The notes: generated from the sequence alone by a model not told the origin. DNA of 64,000 bases from Bacillus sp. FJAT-25509 (GCF_001420605.1 NZ_LJIZ01000038.1:124001-188000); one strand, 5' to 3'. Positions 1 to 9,497 are shown, numbered from the stretch's first letter. Translations and numbers: made by a program.

Positions 1-2160
1 GACGATATGACCTGGAATGATTATAAACCAGTCCCTGGTGTAAATTGGAGTACTGATAAGAGTATTCAACCGGAATCAAACCTTAAAGGAGCTTTGATCT
101 TGGTCGATTTTCCAGGTCAGGATTTTATTTTGACCTTGCCTAAGGGGAAAGATCCTATCGGTAATCCTCAAGTCAATGCCGTTCCTCGCGAAAAACTCGG
201 GGAATTTTGGACAAATTACTTGAATGTTCCAAGTGAGCTAAATCATTATCAGACAATCGATGGCTTTTGGAAAGAGAACTCATATGGAAAATGGGGCGTA
301 ACCCTTGATTCTTACGGTCCTTATCGCTTGGATAAATACGAATTTCAATATGGTCTTGACAGTTTTAATCCTGGTTCACTGCCAGGTAATTATAAAACAG
401 GGAATCTCTTCCAGGATGGTATAAATGCAGCAACATCAGACATAGTCGCATCAGGAAAAAACTATGACTTTGCGTTCATTGTACATGCTGGCTATGATGA
501 ATCAACCGTTTGGCAAGAACTGGGAGAAATGAAGTTTATGAATCAGAACTCGGTGCCTGCTGAATTTGGGCCACCGAAGAATTTAACTGGATTTGAGAAT
601 ATGCTAAACTGGGCAAAAACTCGTTATGTACCTTGGACTTCATGGTTTGCAGCAAAATCTATTTGGTCTGCTGCATCGAGTGCAACATTAAATGGCAAAT
701 CGATTCGTGTTTCGATTCAAGGTGAAAGTGATGGCATGTCAACATTTGCTCATGAATTTGGTCACCTTAAGGGACTGGGCGATAACTATAATAATGCAGC
801 TCTAGACCCTCGAACCTACTCGGGTTATTGGGAAACGATGAGTCGTGGGTCATTTAATGGTCCAGGTGGAACGCATACACGCTGGATGATTCCGGCAACC
901 CTTGGATCTTCGTTACCAGCACCACATACGCTTCGAAATAAAATGAAACAGGGATTCCTATCCAATGATGAAGTCCTGCAGCTCAACCGTGATGAATTAA
1001 AAGAATCTGGACCTGTGTTTGCGGATATTATCGCACGCGAAGTACCAATTGGCAGTAAATTTGGTCGAACTGGACTTCACGGAATCAACATCAGTATGAG
1101 CGATTTAACACCAAGCAATTACCTAAGCGGTGACTGGCGTAACGATATGATCGGTAACGTAAACAACGCTAAGTACAATAACTACACTCTAGAAGTTGTA
1201 GACCGAGTTGGTGCGGATTCCTTTGCGGCCGATTCAGGTGTATTGATTTCAAAAACGAAAAATGCAGAAACTGCACCGTTCATTTGGCCAGTTGATTCAC
1301 ATCCAGAAGATATCAGACTGAAGGACTTTACAAAGCCTGACGGTACAACAGTATCGGTTACAAAAGGTGACCCACGTCAAGCCCTGGATTCTTTATTCCA
1401 TGCAGGTAATGGGGCAAGTTTGGTTGGCGGTAAATTCGATGGTTCTATTAGCCAAGACGATGTTGTCAGTGAGTACATCGATCCATACAATAAACTACAA
1501 TTCTATATTTTAGGGAAGTACAAAGGCAATGACGGTGTACTACATTACCAGGTTGCCGTACGTAACACGGAGGGCTCAGGTGCCTATAAACGCGGGGTAA
1601 ATGTAAGCGCTGGCACTATACAACCGGCTGTAGCGGGCAAAGTGGCAGTTTATCATTTTAATGTTACTAATACTGGTGAAGCAAAGGATCTTATTCGTGT
1701 TAACGCTTCTGCAGGTGATAATTGGACAGTTCAACTTGAAAACAAAGTTGTAGCAGTTGAACCGGGTAAAACAGTTGATGTACCTGTTTATGTGAAAATC
1801 CCTAAAGGTATGACAGCTCCGGCCAATATTAACTTTACGGCAACTTCAGAAACAGACTCAAATAAAAGCGCTACCGATAACAATCTTGTGCTGAACAATC
1901 TAAATGCAACAAGTGTAAGTTCTATGATCGATAGCTTTGAAAATGCGGGAGCTTTCAAAGCAGGATCTGCGCAAGCATTGAAGGCACATTTGAATTCAGT
2001 AGAACAATTTGAAAAGAAAGGCTCTGCGGATAAGGTTGTCAAACATATTAAAGATTTTAAAGGTTTTCTAGATAATGAAAATGCTTCGAAAAAGGTTTCT
2101 GCAAAAGCGTACAATAATTTAAAAGCGAACGCCGATGCAATGATTGAGGTTTGGCAATAG
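1..2160 (+). CDS. Secreted M6-family metalloprotease, 5' end cut by window edge
   Basis: Extracellular zinc protease of the immune-inhibitor-A-like M6 family. The zinc motif HEFGHLKGLGD is at residues 249-259, counted from the ATG at base 7. Behind the catalytic part, roughly residues 540-630 look like a NEW3/immunoglobulin-like domain, and the last 80 or so form a helical domain resembling the FIMAH domain of secreted Bacillus enzymes. The frame is open to base 1 and there is no signal peptide after the ATG at base 7, so that ATG is probably internal and the true start lies outside the window. Codons are visibly richer in G and C than in the genes that follow, which could mean recent acquisition. 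Family assignment is strong; substrate is unknown. Confidence 0.85.
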   Translation, partial: DDMTWNDYKPVPGVNWSTDKSIQPESNLKGALILVDFPGQDFILTLPKGKDPIGNPQVNAVPREKLGEFWTNYLNVPSELNHYQTIDGFWKENSYGKWGVTLDSYGPYRLDKYEFQYGLDSFNPGSLPGNYKTGNLFQDGINAATSDIVASGKNYDFAFIVHAGYDESTVWQELGEMKFMNQNSVPAEFGPPKNLTGFENMLNWAKTRYVPWTSWFAAKSIWSAASSATLNGKSIRVSIQGESDGMSTFAHEFGHLKGLGDNYNNAALDPRTYSGYWETMSRGSFNGPGGTHTRWMIPATLGSSLPAPHTLRNKMKQGFLSNDEVLQLNRDELKESGPVFADIIAREVPIGSKFGRTGLHGINISMSDLTPSNYLSGDWRNDMIGNVNNAKYNNYTLEVVDRVGADSFAADSGVLISKTKNAETAPFIWPVDSHPEDIRLKDFTKPDGTTVSVTKGDPRQALDSLFHAGNGASLVGGKFDGSISQDDVVSEYIDPYNKLQFYILGKYKGNDGVLHYQVAVRNTEGSGAYKRGVNVSAGTIQPAVAGKVAVYHFNVTNTGEAKDLIRVNASAGDNWTVQLENKVVAVEPGKTVDVPVYVKIPKGMTAPANINFTATSETDSNKSATDNNLVLNNLNATSVSSMIDSFENAGAFKAGSAQALKAHLNSVEQFEKKGSADKVVKHIKDFKGFLDNENASKKVSAKAYNNLKANADAMIEVWQ

Positions 2161-2394
2161 ATTTGATTTACTGTTCGTGATAGTCCACCTGTGCTAGGGA
2201 TGACCCGGTAAGGGTGATAATAAACAAAGATCAGGTTTTGCTTATTCGTATCAATTTTCTCGGAAATGGTAAGTTTATGAGACTCATAGCGATCATAAAC
2301 ATCAGGATGGTCAAGAGTGAGACTGTCCCACCTGAAATAATTAGGTTTCTAATGTTAAAAGATTCGTATGACGTTTGGACTACTGCGTAGGAAT

Positions 2395-2510
2395 AAGTGT
2401 ATTCGCTATCTGCTAGGGTAGAAGCAATGGCGAATCTCGGCAGACACAAGCCCCCACTTCATCTAAATTGAAGGGTTAGTAGGTAGTAGTTCGTTGACAA
2501 CGAATGTGAA
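2395..2510 (+). mobile_element. Possible decayed right end of an IS200/IS605 (tnpB) element
   Basis: The stretch around 2429-2462 (CGAATCTCGGCAGA, then AAGCCCCCACTTCA) resembles from memory the 3' end of tnpB elements, where the omega RNA ends in a C-rich/G-rich hairpin followed by a TTCAC or TTGAC end. Here the second arm (TTGAAGGGTTAGTAGG) no longer pairs well and the end reads AGTTCGTTGAC. No tnpA or tnpB reading frame remains upstream. A relic is a reasonable but unproven reading. Confidence 0.35.
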
Positions 2511-2543
2511 ATCATCTATTTTTTACACTAATTGGCAAAATTG

Positions 2544-2588
2544 AAACCACTTTCTATTGGATACTATACCAAAGGAGAGTGGTTTTTA
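2544..2588 (+). terminator. Intrinsic terminator
   Basis: AAACCACT and AGTGGTTT form the outer stem, TTGG/CCAA closes an inner part, and TTTTT follows. It may terminate read-through from the M6 protease gene or the relic after it. Confidence 0.6.
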
Positions 2589-3038
2589 AGTTATAAGAAA
2601 CATACTGGTAATATTTTTAAACTGATTTTTTTCATTTTGTAGAAAAAAAGAATTGTAAGCTTAAAATAAATTTGAAGCAAGAAGAAGGAAGACCAGTTAT
2701 ATATTATAATATGATGCTCAAACATTACCTAAATTTTACTGCAGTATTATTGTAGATTTTATAAAAATATACTATAATCTACCTAGTGAACCAGAATATT
2801 CCAAATATCCTTTAAAATTAATAGTTTAAACCCCAAGTGCCAAGATCAATAACCAATAACGAATAACCAAAACATATCGTAGAAACCTTGACTACGAAAA
2901 GTAACATAAAAATACATAATCCTATGAAATTAGATTTTAAGGGTAATGCCAGAGTTTTAAGGACCTAAATCTTTAAATCTCTGAAAAATTTATTACATAA
3001 TTGGGGATTTGGTGAAAATAAACTTGGGGGGTATTAAA

Positions 3039-3221
3039 ATGAAAAATGAGATAAAAAAGATTGAATGTGGTGGCGAGATGGTTATTAAACCATGCGGAGA
3101 AAAAGTATGTAAGTTTCACATTGCGGTGTCAACTCCACAAAATATTTTTCAAATAATATTGGTTGGACTATTGCCACCATTATTGAAAATCTTTGTATTT
3201 CGTTGGTTAAACTGGTTCTAA
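3039..3221 (+). CDS. Short leader peptide (BmrB-like in position) ahead of the ABC exporter
   Basis: A 60-residue ORF starts at ATG 3039, 5-10 bases after GGGGGG. The N-terminal half is charged and Cys-containing (CGGEM, PCGEKVC); the C-terminal half is hydrophobic and ends FRWLNWF. Its stop codon runs straight into a strong intrinsic terminator, and the next genes are a BmrC/BmrD-type exporter. In B. subtilis bmrCD is preceded by the leader peptide BmrB, which controls a terminator by ribosome stalling. The layout here is the same, so a regulatory leader is the best reading. I cannot confirm sequence similarity to BmrB. A small membrane peptide exported by the transporter is the alternative. 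Confidence 0.6.
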   Translation: MKNEIKKIECGGEMVIKPCGEKVCKFHIAVSTPQNIFQIILVGLLPPLLKIFVFRWLNWF

Positions 3222-3256
3222 AAAAGGGACTCCAAAAAGGAGACCCTTTTTTTATT
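3221..3256 (+). terminator. Terminator/attenuator overlapping the leader stop codon
   Basis: The stem AAAAAGGGACTCC (3221-3233), loop AAAAA, and GGAGACCCTTTTTT (3239-3252) make a long hairpin ending in a T-run. It begins on the last base of the leader's stop codon, so a ribosome paused near the end of the leader would cover its left arm. That geometry suits ribosome-mediated attenuation of the downstream exporter genes. Confidence 0.8.
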
Positions 3257-3407
3257 TTATTAAAATTTGAGTATGAGATAAAATTTTTTCTCATGCAGGT
3301 TAAGTAGTTATAATTTAAGAGTGAATCCATTTAATGTAATGTTATATTTTACCGAAAATTAACAACCTTTTTAAATGAGCAAATTATTAAAAAACATTTA
3401 AACTTTA

Positions 3408-3416
3408 TGTTATAAT
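3408..3416 (+). promoter_or_regulatory. Candidate extended -10 promoter for the ABC exporter
   Basis: TGTTATAAT is an extended -10 element about 65 bases before the start at 3481. No good -35 is visible. If used, it would bypass the upstream attenuator. Confidence 0.45.
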
Positions 3417-3480
3417 GAACATTGTTTTGAGTTTTCTAAATATTTTAAAATTAGTTAATCAGCATTGCGGGGGTGAAGGA

Positions 3481-5232
3481 ATGTCAGTTTTTAAAGATTT
3501 GTTTTGGTTTTTCAAACAAGAAAAAAGAAGCTATGTATGGGGAATATCTCTTTTAGTAATCGTTGCAATTTTAGAGCTACTACCTCCGAAAGTTATTGGT
3601 TATGTAATTGATGAAATGATAAAAAACTCACTTAATAGTAAAAACTTACTTTTTTGGGTAGGTTTAATTTTTATTAATGGGTTACTTCTTTATGCATTTC
3701 GATATTGGTGGAGGAGATTAATATTTGGTTCTTCTTTAAAATTAGCTAGACAGCTTAGGGATGATTTATATAATCATTTTTCAAAAATGTCTCCATCGTT
3801 TTATCAAAAAAATAGAATTGGAGATTTAATGGCTCACGCAACAAATGATGTTCAAGCAGTTCGCGAGACAGCTGGGGCAGGGATCTTAACTTTTGTTGAT
3901 TCTATTATTTTAGGTGGATCGGTATTAATTATGATGGCAGTGTCAATAAGTTGGAAGTTAACCCTTATTAGTCTTTTGCCATTACCTGTTATGGCCATTT
4001 TGACTCAGTATTATGGTAAATTATTACATCAACGTTTTCATTTAGCGCAAGAATCATTTTCAGAATTAAATAATAAAGTTCAAGAAAGTATGAGTGGTTT
4101 AAAGGTTATCAGAAGTTTAGGGCAAACAAAAGAAGATGTAACCGCTTTTAAAAATCAAGCAGATTTAGTAGTGAAATACAATATGAGAGTTGCTAGAATT
4201 GATGCACTTTTTGATCCAACAATCATGTTGGTCGTTTCGATTTGCTATATTATTGCGGTTGTTTATGGTTCTCGATTAGTTATTGCAGATGATATTACTG
4301 TTGGGCAATTAATTACATTTGTTACTTATTTAGGAATATTAATATGGCCAATGCTTGCAATTGGATGGTTATTCAATATTGTCGAAAGAGGCCGCGCTTC
4401 TTATGACCGAATACGTTCTTTATTAAGTGTTGAACCTGAAATTCAAAATAAAAAAAATGCATTAGAAAAACTTCCGATGGGTGAAATTACTTATTCAATT
4501 GATTCATTTAAGTTTAATAAAGAATCAAATTTTGAATTAAAGGACATTAATTTTAATGTTCAAGAAGGTCAAACAATTGGAATAGTTGGTAAAACTGGTC
4601 AAGGAAAAACAACCCTTTTAAAACTTTTATTGAGAGAATATGAAGTAGTTAACGGGAGTATTTCAGTTGGCGATTTAGATATTAAAGATACTACTTTATT
4701 ATCTCTTAGATCACATATTGGTTATGTACCTCAAGAACATTTCTTATTTTCATCATCGGTTAAGGAAAATATTGCGTTTAGCCAAATTGATTCTTCAATC
4801 GAGACAGTACATAAAGCTGCCGAGATTGCTAATATTCATGCAGATATTTTAGAATTCCCGTTAGGCTACGACACGATTGTAGGAGAAAGAGGAGTCTCAT
4901 TATCTGGAGGTCAGAAACAAAGAATTTCAATCGCTAGATCTTTAATTAAAAACCCTAATATTTTAATATTAGACGACTGTTTATCTGCAGTGGATGCGAA
5001 AACAGAGGAAAAAATATTACACTCTTTAAAGGATGAAAGAAGTGGGAAAACAACATTTATTACTTCTCATCGTATGAGTGCAGTCATGCATAGTGATTTA
5101 ATCATCGTTTTAGACGAAGGAAGAATTATTCAACGAGGTAAACATGATGAATTAGTTCAAATTGATGGTTGGTATAAAGAAATGTTTGAAAGACAACAAC
5201 TAGAAGAACTAGTAGAGCAAGGAGGGAGATAA
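3481..5232 (+). CDS. bmrC: BmrC/YheI-like heterodimeric ABC exporter subunit
   Basis: Half-transporter with an N-terminal six-helix membrane domain and a C-terminal ATPase. I chose ATG 3481 because GGGGGTGAAGGA precedes it; the reading frame is open further upstream without a ribosome site. The 583 residues read as a close relative of B. subtilis YheI (BmrC), including the C-terminal stretch WYKEMFERQQL. Walker A is GKTGQGKTT and the signature LSGGQKQR. The residue after Walker B is Asp (ILILDDCLS) instead of the catalytic Glu, the usual mark of the degenerate partner in a heterodimer. It abuts the next half-transporter by one base, so the two are co-translated. Likely role: multidrug or peptide efflux in the cytoplasmic membrane. 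Confidence 0.9.
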   Translation: MSVFKDLFWFFKQEKRSYVWGISLLVIVAILELLPPKVIGYVIDEMIKNSLNSKNLLFWVGLIFINGLLLYAFRYWWRRLIFGSSLKLARQLRDDLYNHFSKMSPSFYQKNRIGDLMAHATNDVQAVRETAGAGILTFVDSIILGGSVLIMMAVSISWKLTLISLLPLPVMAILTQYYGKLLHQRFHLAQESFSELNNKVQESMSGLKVIRSLGQTKEDVTAFKNQADLVVKYNMRVARIDALFDPTIMLVVSICYIIAVVYGSRLVIADDITVGQLITFVTYLGILIWPMLAIGWLFNIVERGRASYDRIRSLLSVEPEIQNKKNALEKLPMGEITYSIDSFKFNKESNFELKDINFNVQEGQTIGIVGKTGQGKTTLLKLLLREYEVVNGSISVGDLDIKDTTLLSLRSHIGYVPQEHFLFSSSVKENIAFSQIDSSIETVHKAAEIANIHADILEFPLGYDTIVGERGVSLSGGQKQRISIARSLIKNPNILILDDCLSAVDAKTEEKILHSLKDERSGKTTFITSHRMSAVMHSDLIIVLDEGRIIQRGKHDELVQIDGWYKEMFERQQLEELVEQGGR

Positions 5233-5233
5233 A

Positions 5234-7018
5234 ATGAATCAGGAGATTGAAATCGATGCTACAAGGCAGAAAAAAGATTTAATACGTCTTCTTTCATTTC
5301 TAAAAAAATATAAAGTTTTACTGACTTTTGCATTTATTTTCTTATTCCTTGCAACAGCATGTGAAATGTATGGTCCAATCTTAGTTAAAAGATTTCTAGA
5401 TGATCATTTAATGAAGAGGTATTTTCCAAAAGATACAATCATAACGTTATTTTCTATATATGTTGCAATAACAATCGGAAAAATTGTTTTATCATATTTA
5501 CAGCTTTTAATGTTTCAACAAATTGCTTTTAAAGTTGTTCAAGATATAAGAATGAAAGTTTATGAGCATGTACATTCATTAGCATTTTCGTTTTTTGATA
5601 AAACGCCAATTGGAAGTATTGTATCAAGAATTACAAATGATACAGAAGCTATAAAAGATTTTTATGTTAGTGTGCTGGCAACGTTTATCCAGCAAATTGT
5701 CTTTTTAGTGGGAATCATTATTGCGATGTACTCATTAGACGCTAAATTAGCAACCATTTGTGTAGGGTTAGTTGTAATTGTTTATTTTATTATATTAACC
5801 TATCGAAAAAAGAGTTTTCCATTTTTTATGGAAACTAGAGGGCAATTAAGTAATTTAAATGCTAAATTGAACGAACACTTACAAGGTATGTCCATCATAC
5901 AAGCATTTAACCAACAAAAAAGATTACAAAATGAATTTGAGGGAGTTAATAAATCTCACTATAATGCAGGTGTAAAAACAATACGATTAGATTCTCTGTT
6001 TTTAAGACCAGCAACAGATTTAATTTATACAATTGGTATAATGTTTGTTCTGAGCTTCTTTGGAATTACTTCTTTTAGTAATCCAGTTGAGATTGGTACA
6101 GTCTATGCATTTGTAAGTTATTTAGAAAGATTTTTTGAACCAATCACGCAAATGATGATGAAATTATCTTTATTACAGCAAGCTGTTGTATCTTCATCTA
6201 GAGTATTTGACTTAATGGATGAAGAACAAAAAGCTCCTACTAAAGTAGGAACTGACTTACCAAAAGTAAAAGAAGGAAGTATTGATTTTAAGAATGTTTC
6301 ATTTGCATATGACGGGGTGCATAAAGTAATTCATGATATTTCATTCTCAGTTAAACCTGGTCAATCAGTGGCCTTTGTTGGTCATACAGGAAGTGGTAAG
6401 TCAACAATCATGAATTTATTATTACGTTTTTACGATGTGAAAGACGGGGAAATTCAGATTGATGATCAAAAACTATCAACATTTGAAGAAAGTGAATTAC
6501 GTTCTAATATCGGATTAGTTTTACAAGATCCTTATTTATTTGTTGGAGATATAAAAGGGAATATCTCTATGTATAATAACAAAATAACTGAGAGCGAAAT
6601 TAAAGAAGCATCCGAATTAGTAAGAGCGAATGAATTTATTGAAAAATTACCAAATGGTTATGATGAAGCAGTTGTTGAAAGAGGTTCAACATTATCAAGT
6701 GGTCAGCGCCAATTAATCACGTTTGCTAGAACGATCGCAGCAAAACCTACTATTCTTATTTTAGATGAAGCAACTGCAAATATTGATAGTGAAACAGAAG
6801 AAGCAATTCAAGAAGCTTTAACTGAGATGAGAAAAGGTAGAACTACGGTTATCATCGCTCATCGTTTATCAACAATTCAAGATGTTGATTGCATATATGT
6901 ATTGCACAAAGGAAAAATCGTAGAAGAAGGTAACCATCAACAGCTTCTTGCAAAACAAGGATTATACTATAATATGTATCTATTACAAAATAAAGGGTCG
7001 TTATTATTGGCCGAGTAA
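5234..7018 (+). CDS. bmrD: BmrD/YheH-like heterodimeric ABC exporter subunit
   Basis: Second half-transporter, 594 residues, starting one base after its partner with AGGGAG as ribosome site. It has six membrane helices, Walker A GHTGSGKST, a divergent signature LSSGQRQL and an intact Walker B with catalytic Glu (ILILDEATA). It is therefore the catalytically competent half. It resembles B. subtilis YheH (BmrD) in helices and ATPase, but lacks the roughly 80-residue extracellular insert between helices 1 and 2 known for BmrD; here that loop is only about 10-15 residues. Followed by a terminator. Confidence 0.88.
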   Translation: MNQEIEIDATRQKKDLIRLLSFLKKYKVLLTFAFIFLFLATACEMYGPILVKRFLDDHLMKRYFPKDTIITLFSIYVAITIGKIVLSYLQLLMFQQIAFKVVQDIRMKVYEHVHSLAFSFFDKTPIGSIVSRITNDTEAIKDFYVSVLATFIQQIVFLVGIIIAMYSLDAKLATICVGLVVIVYFIILTYRKKSFPFFMETRGQLSNLNAKLNEHLQGMSIIQAFNQQKRLQNEFEGVNKSHYNAGVKTIRLDSLFLRPATDLIYTIGIMFVLSFFGITSFSNPVEIGTVYAFVSYLERFFEPITQMMMKLSLLQQAVVSSSRVFDLMDEEQKAPTKVGTDLPKVKEGSIDFKNVSFAYDGVHKVIHDISFSVKPGQSVAFVGHTGSGKSTIMNLLLRFYDVKDGEIQIDDQKLSTFEESELRSNIGLVLQDPYLFVGDIKGNISMYNNKITESEIKEASELVRANEFIEKLPNGYDEAVVERGSTLSSGQRQLITFARTIAAKPTILILDEATANIDSETEEAIQEALTEMRKGRTTVIIAHRLSTIQDVDCIYVLHKGKIVEEGNHQQLLAKQGLYYNMYLLQNKGSLLLAE

Positions 7019-7020
7019 TG

Positions 7021-7054
7021 AAAAAGTAGCTGGATTTTCTAGCTACTTTTTTAT
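7021..7054 (+). terminator. Intrinsic terminator after the ABC exporter
   Basis: AAAAGTAGCT and AGCTACTTTT pair around a short loop, followed by TTTTATTT. It starts right after the exporter stop codon. Confidence 0.9.
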
Positions 7055-7597
7055 TTGGAACTATATTCAAAAGGATATTAATAAAAATTAACCCATAATT
7101 AATAAAACCATAAAGTACTGATTAATAGATCAAATGCGGTTGTCATTAGTTTGATGCCTAATATTATTCTAGTAATCACTGATTAACATATGTATTTTAG
7201 AATGCACTAGCTTAAGTGGGGAATTTTACTGAAATATACTAAAAAATTTAAAAATAATTATTTTGTAATAATTAAAACTTGATTAGATGAAATAATTAAT
7301 ATTAAAAACTTAATAAACTTTTTCTAATTTGGTTCAATTAAAGTAAATTTTAAAAAGGAAAATATTACTAAAAATATTACGAGGTTTGTTGTAATTGTTC
7401 GAAAAATGGTGGTTTTTAGCTATTTGTATCGAATAATATTTCTTTTGTTAGATTATTTCGAGAATTATAATCGATAACAGAGAATAGATTTAGTATTTTT
7501 GAATTTAAATAAAAAATTAAAGGATATTAAATTGTTATTCTACTATACTAGTCTTTCGATATTGAAGTTAGACGTACTCAACAAGGAGGAATATGCT
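7055..7597. other. AT-rich intergenic region before the sedolisin gene
   Basis: No gene seen. The reading frame of the following protease is open upstream to 7499 but has no ribosome site there, so this stretch is taken as untranslated. Several AT-rich -10-like sequences exist; none has a clear -35. Confidence 0.5.
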
Positions 7598-9487
7598 TTG
7601 AAAAACTGGAAAAAACCATTAATGACAGTAGCAGCGGCAAGTTCTTTATTATTAGTTAATGCACCAACCTTTAAAGTAGCTGCACAAGTAAATAAGGAAG
7701 TAGCCCAAGGGACAGGGGCTGCTGTACTAGACGGAACTAACTATTTTGGAGACATGGATCCTAATACTACTTTATCAATCGATTTTGTTTTGAAACTTCA
7801 AAACAAAGATGCGTTAGAAAAATATATAAAAGAAACAGTTACACCATATTCTCCTCATTATCGTAAATATTTAAGTGTTGATGAATTCAAAGCTAAATAT
7901 GCACCAAATCCAGCTTATATCCATTCCGTTACGTCTTACCTGCAATCATATGGTATTAAAGCTGATGTACATGCAAATAATTTAACAATTACAGCAACAG
8001 GAACAGTAGCTCAATTAAACAAAGCATTAAATGTAGAATTAGAAAATGCTAGTTATAAAGGAAAAAAAATTCACTCTACTAAAAAGAAGCCAACTTTACC
8101 AAAAGTAATTTCAGATAATATTTTATGTATTTTAGGTTTAAATAATTATTCAAATTTAGAATCAAGAGCTGTTAAACAACCAACAATTATTGATAAGAAG
8201 GATGTACCAACTGGTCCTCTTAGTTTAACACCACAGGATTTACAAAGTCATTACAATGTTAATCCACTTTATAAAAAGGGCGCAGATGGTGCTGGCCAAA
8301 CAATCGGTATTGTAACCTTAGCAGAATTTAATACAGATGATGCTTATAAATTCTGGGATAATATGGGGATTCAAACAAAGCCTAACCGTATTAAAGTAAC
8401 TGAAGTAGATGGCGGTTCTGGATGGGATGGCTATGAAGAAACTACTTTAGATGTTCAGCAATCAGGTGCAATTGCTCCTGATGCAAATATGAATGTGTAT
8501 GTAGGTCCAAACTCAGATACTGGATTTGTAGATGCATTTTCAAATGCAATTAATGATAATGTAGCAAAACAAATTTCAGTAAGTTGGGGTTCAAGTGAAT
8601 TGAGTATTGATTCATACGTACAGCAACAAATGGAAGCACCAGAGTACGAAGATACATTTAATCAACTATTTATGCAAGCAGCAGCACAAGGTATTTCGAT
8701 GTTTGCAGCAGCTGGTGATGCAGGTGCTTATGATGAAACTAGAGGTACAGATAAAGTATTTAAACTGACAGCGGATTTCCCAGCAGCAAGTCCTTACATC
8801 ACTGTAGCAGGTGGTACGACATTACCTTTCCAATTCCACTCTAGCTCAACAGGTGTTGATGTTAAAGTAGGTGAAGAACGTGCTTGGGGATGGGATTATT
8901 TACATGATTATTACAAAGCTAGAAAACTACCAGATGCTAACTTAGTTAATGGTGGTGGTGGAGGTTTCAGTACTCATTTTGAAACTCCAGACTATCAAAA
9001 AGGAGTTAGTGGAGTTAACAGTTTTACTGCAATAGATGAGTTTACTATTTCACCAGATTTATCAAATGTCACATACAAACAACCTACTGTTATTTCTGGA
9101 CAAGGTACAGGCCGTAACCTTCCAGATTTATCAATGGCTGCAGATCCATACACTGGATATTATGTGTATTTAAGTGATCCAGGTAAACCAGGTTCAAATT
9201 CTGGATATGCTGTATTTGGCGGAACTAGTTTCGTATCACCTCAACTGAATGGTTTATCGGCGCTAATTAATAGTGCAGATCACACTCAAGTTGGTTTCTG
9301 GAATCCGCAAATTTACCGCTTCGCACAACAAAGCTCATCGCCTTTCACACCATTAAACAAATCAGGTGCTGAAAACGATAATCTATTCTATTCTGGTACA
9401 CCAGGCACGCTTTATAACCAAGCTACAGGACTTGGAATACCTGATGTAGCAAAATTAGCTGATAAATTTGGTACTTCAGATAAATAA
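7598..9487 (+). CDS. Secreted sedolisin/kumamolisin-type (S53) serine protease
   Basis: Acid-type serine-carboxyl endoprotease. TTG 7598 is taken as start because AAGGAGGA lies just before it; the upstream ORF extension has no ribosome site. The 629-residue protein begins with a signal peptide (KNWKKPL, hydrophobic core, cut near AAQ), then a pro-kumamolisin propeptide to about residue 200, then the catalytic domain. The expected triad is visible: Glu281 and Asp285 in EETTLD, and Ser544 in GGTSFVSP. The oxyanion Asp is Asp374 in AAAGDAG. The C-terminal NQATGLGIPDV matches the calcium-site region of the family. Probably matures itself outside the cell. It stands alone, with a terminator directly after it. 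Confidence 0.92.
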   Translation: MKNWKKPLMTVAAASSLLLVNAPTFKVAAQVNKEVAQGTGAAVLDGTNYFGDMDPNTTLSIDFVLKLQNKDALEKYIKETVTPYSPHYRKYLSVDEFKAKYAPNPAYIHSVTSYLQSYGIKADVHANNLTITATGTVAQLNKALNVELENASYKGKKIHSTKKKPTLPKVISDNILCILGLNNYSNLESRAVKQPTIIDKKDVPTGPLSLTPQDLQSHYNVNPLYKKGADGAGQTIGIVTLAEFNTDDAYKFWDNMGIQTKPNRIKVTEVDGGSGWDGYEETTLDVQQSGAIAPDANMNVYVGPNSDTGFVDAFSNAINDNVAKQISVSWGSSELSIDSYVQQQMEAPEYEDTFNQLFMQAAAQGISMFAAAGDAGAYDETRGTDKVFKLTADFPAASPYITVAGGTTLPFQFHSSSTGVDVKVGEERAWGWDYLHDYYKARKLPDANLVNGGGGGFSTHFETPDYQKGVSGVNSFTAIDEFTISPDLSNVTYKQPTVISGQGTGRNLPDLSMAADPYTGYYVYLSDPGKPGSNSGYAVFGGTSFVSPQLNGLSALINSADHTQVGFWNPQIYRFAQQSSSPFTPLNKSGAENDNLFYSGTPGTLYNQATGLGIPDVAKLADKFGTSDK

Positions 9488-9497
9488 ATTTAAAAAA

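Larger units (their letters stand above)
2161..3023. other. Gene-poor 860-bp region after the protease gene
   Basis: No convincing gene. The first 300 bases are less AT-rich than the rest and end in a sequence like the right end of an IS200/IS605 element, described separately. A hairpin with a T-run lies at 2544-2588. The remainder is very AT-rich with several TATAAT-like stretches (around 2705 and 2773) but no ORF with a ribosome site. A 72-codon minus-strand ORF at 2231-2449 has no ribosome site and no recognisable similarity. Confidence 0.5.

Noticed and set aside
2231-2449. 72-codon minus-strand ORF after the M6 protease
   Set aside because: No ribosome site, no similarity, and it covers the possible IS-end relic.
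3415-3480. N-terminal extension of the BmrC-like protein
   Set aside because: The first ATG lies inside the candidate promoter -10 region and lacks a ribosome site; GGGGGTGAAGGA precedes ATG 3481.
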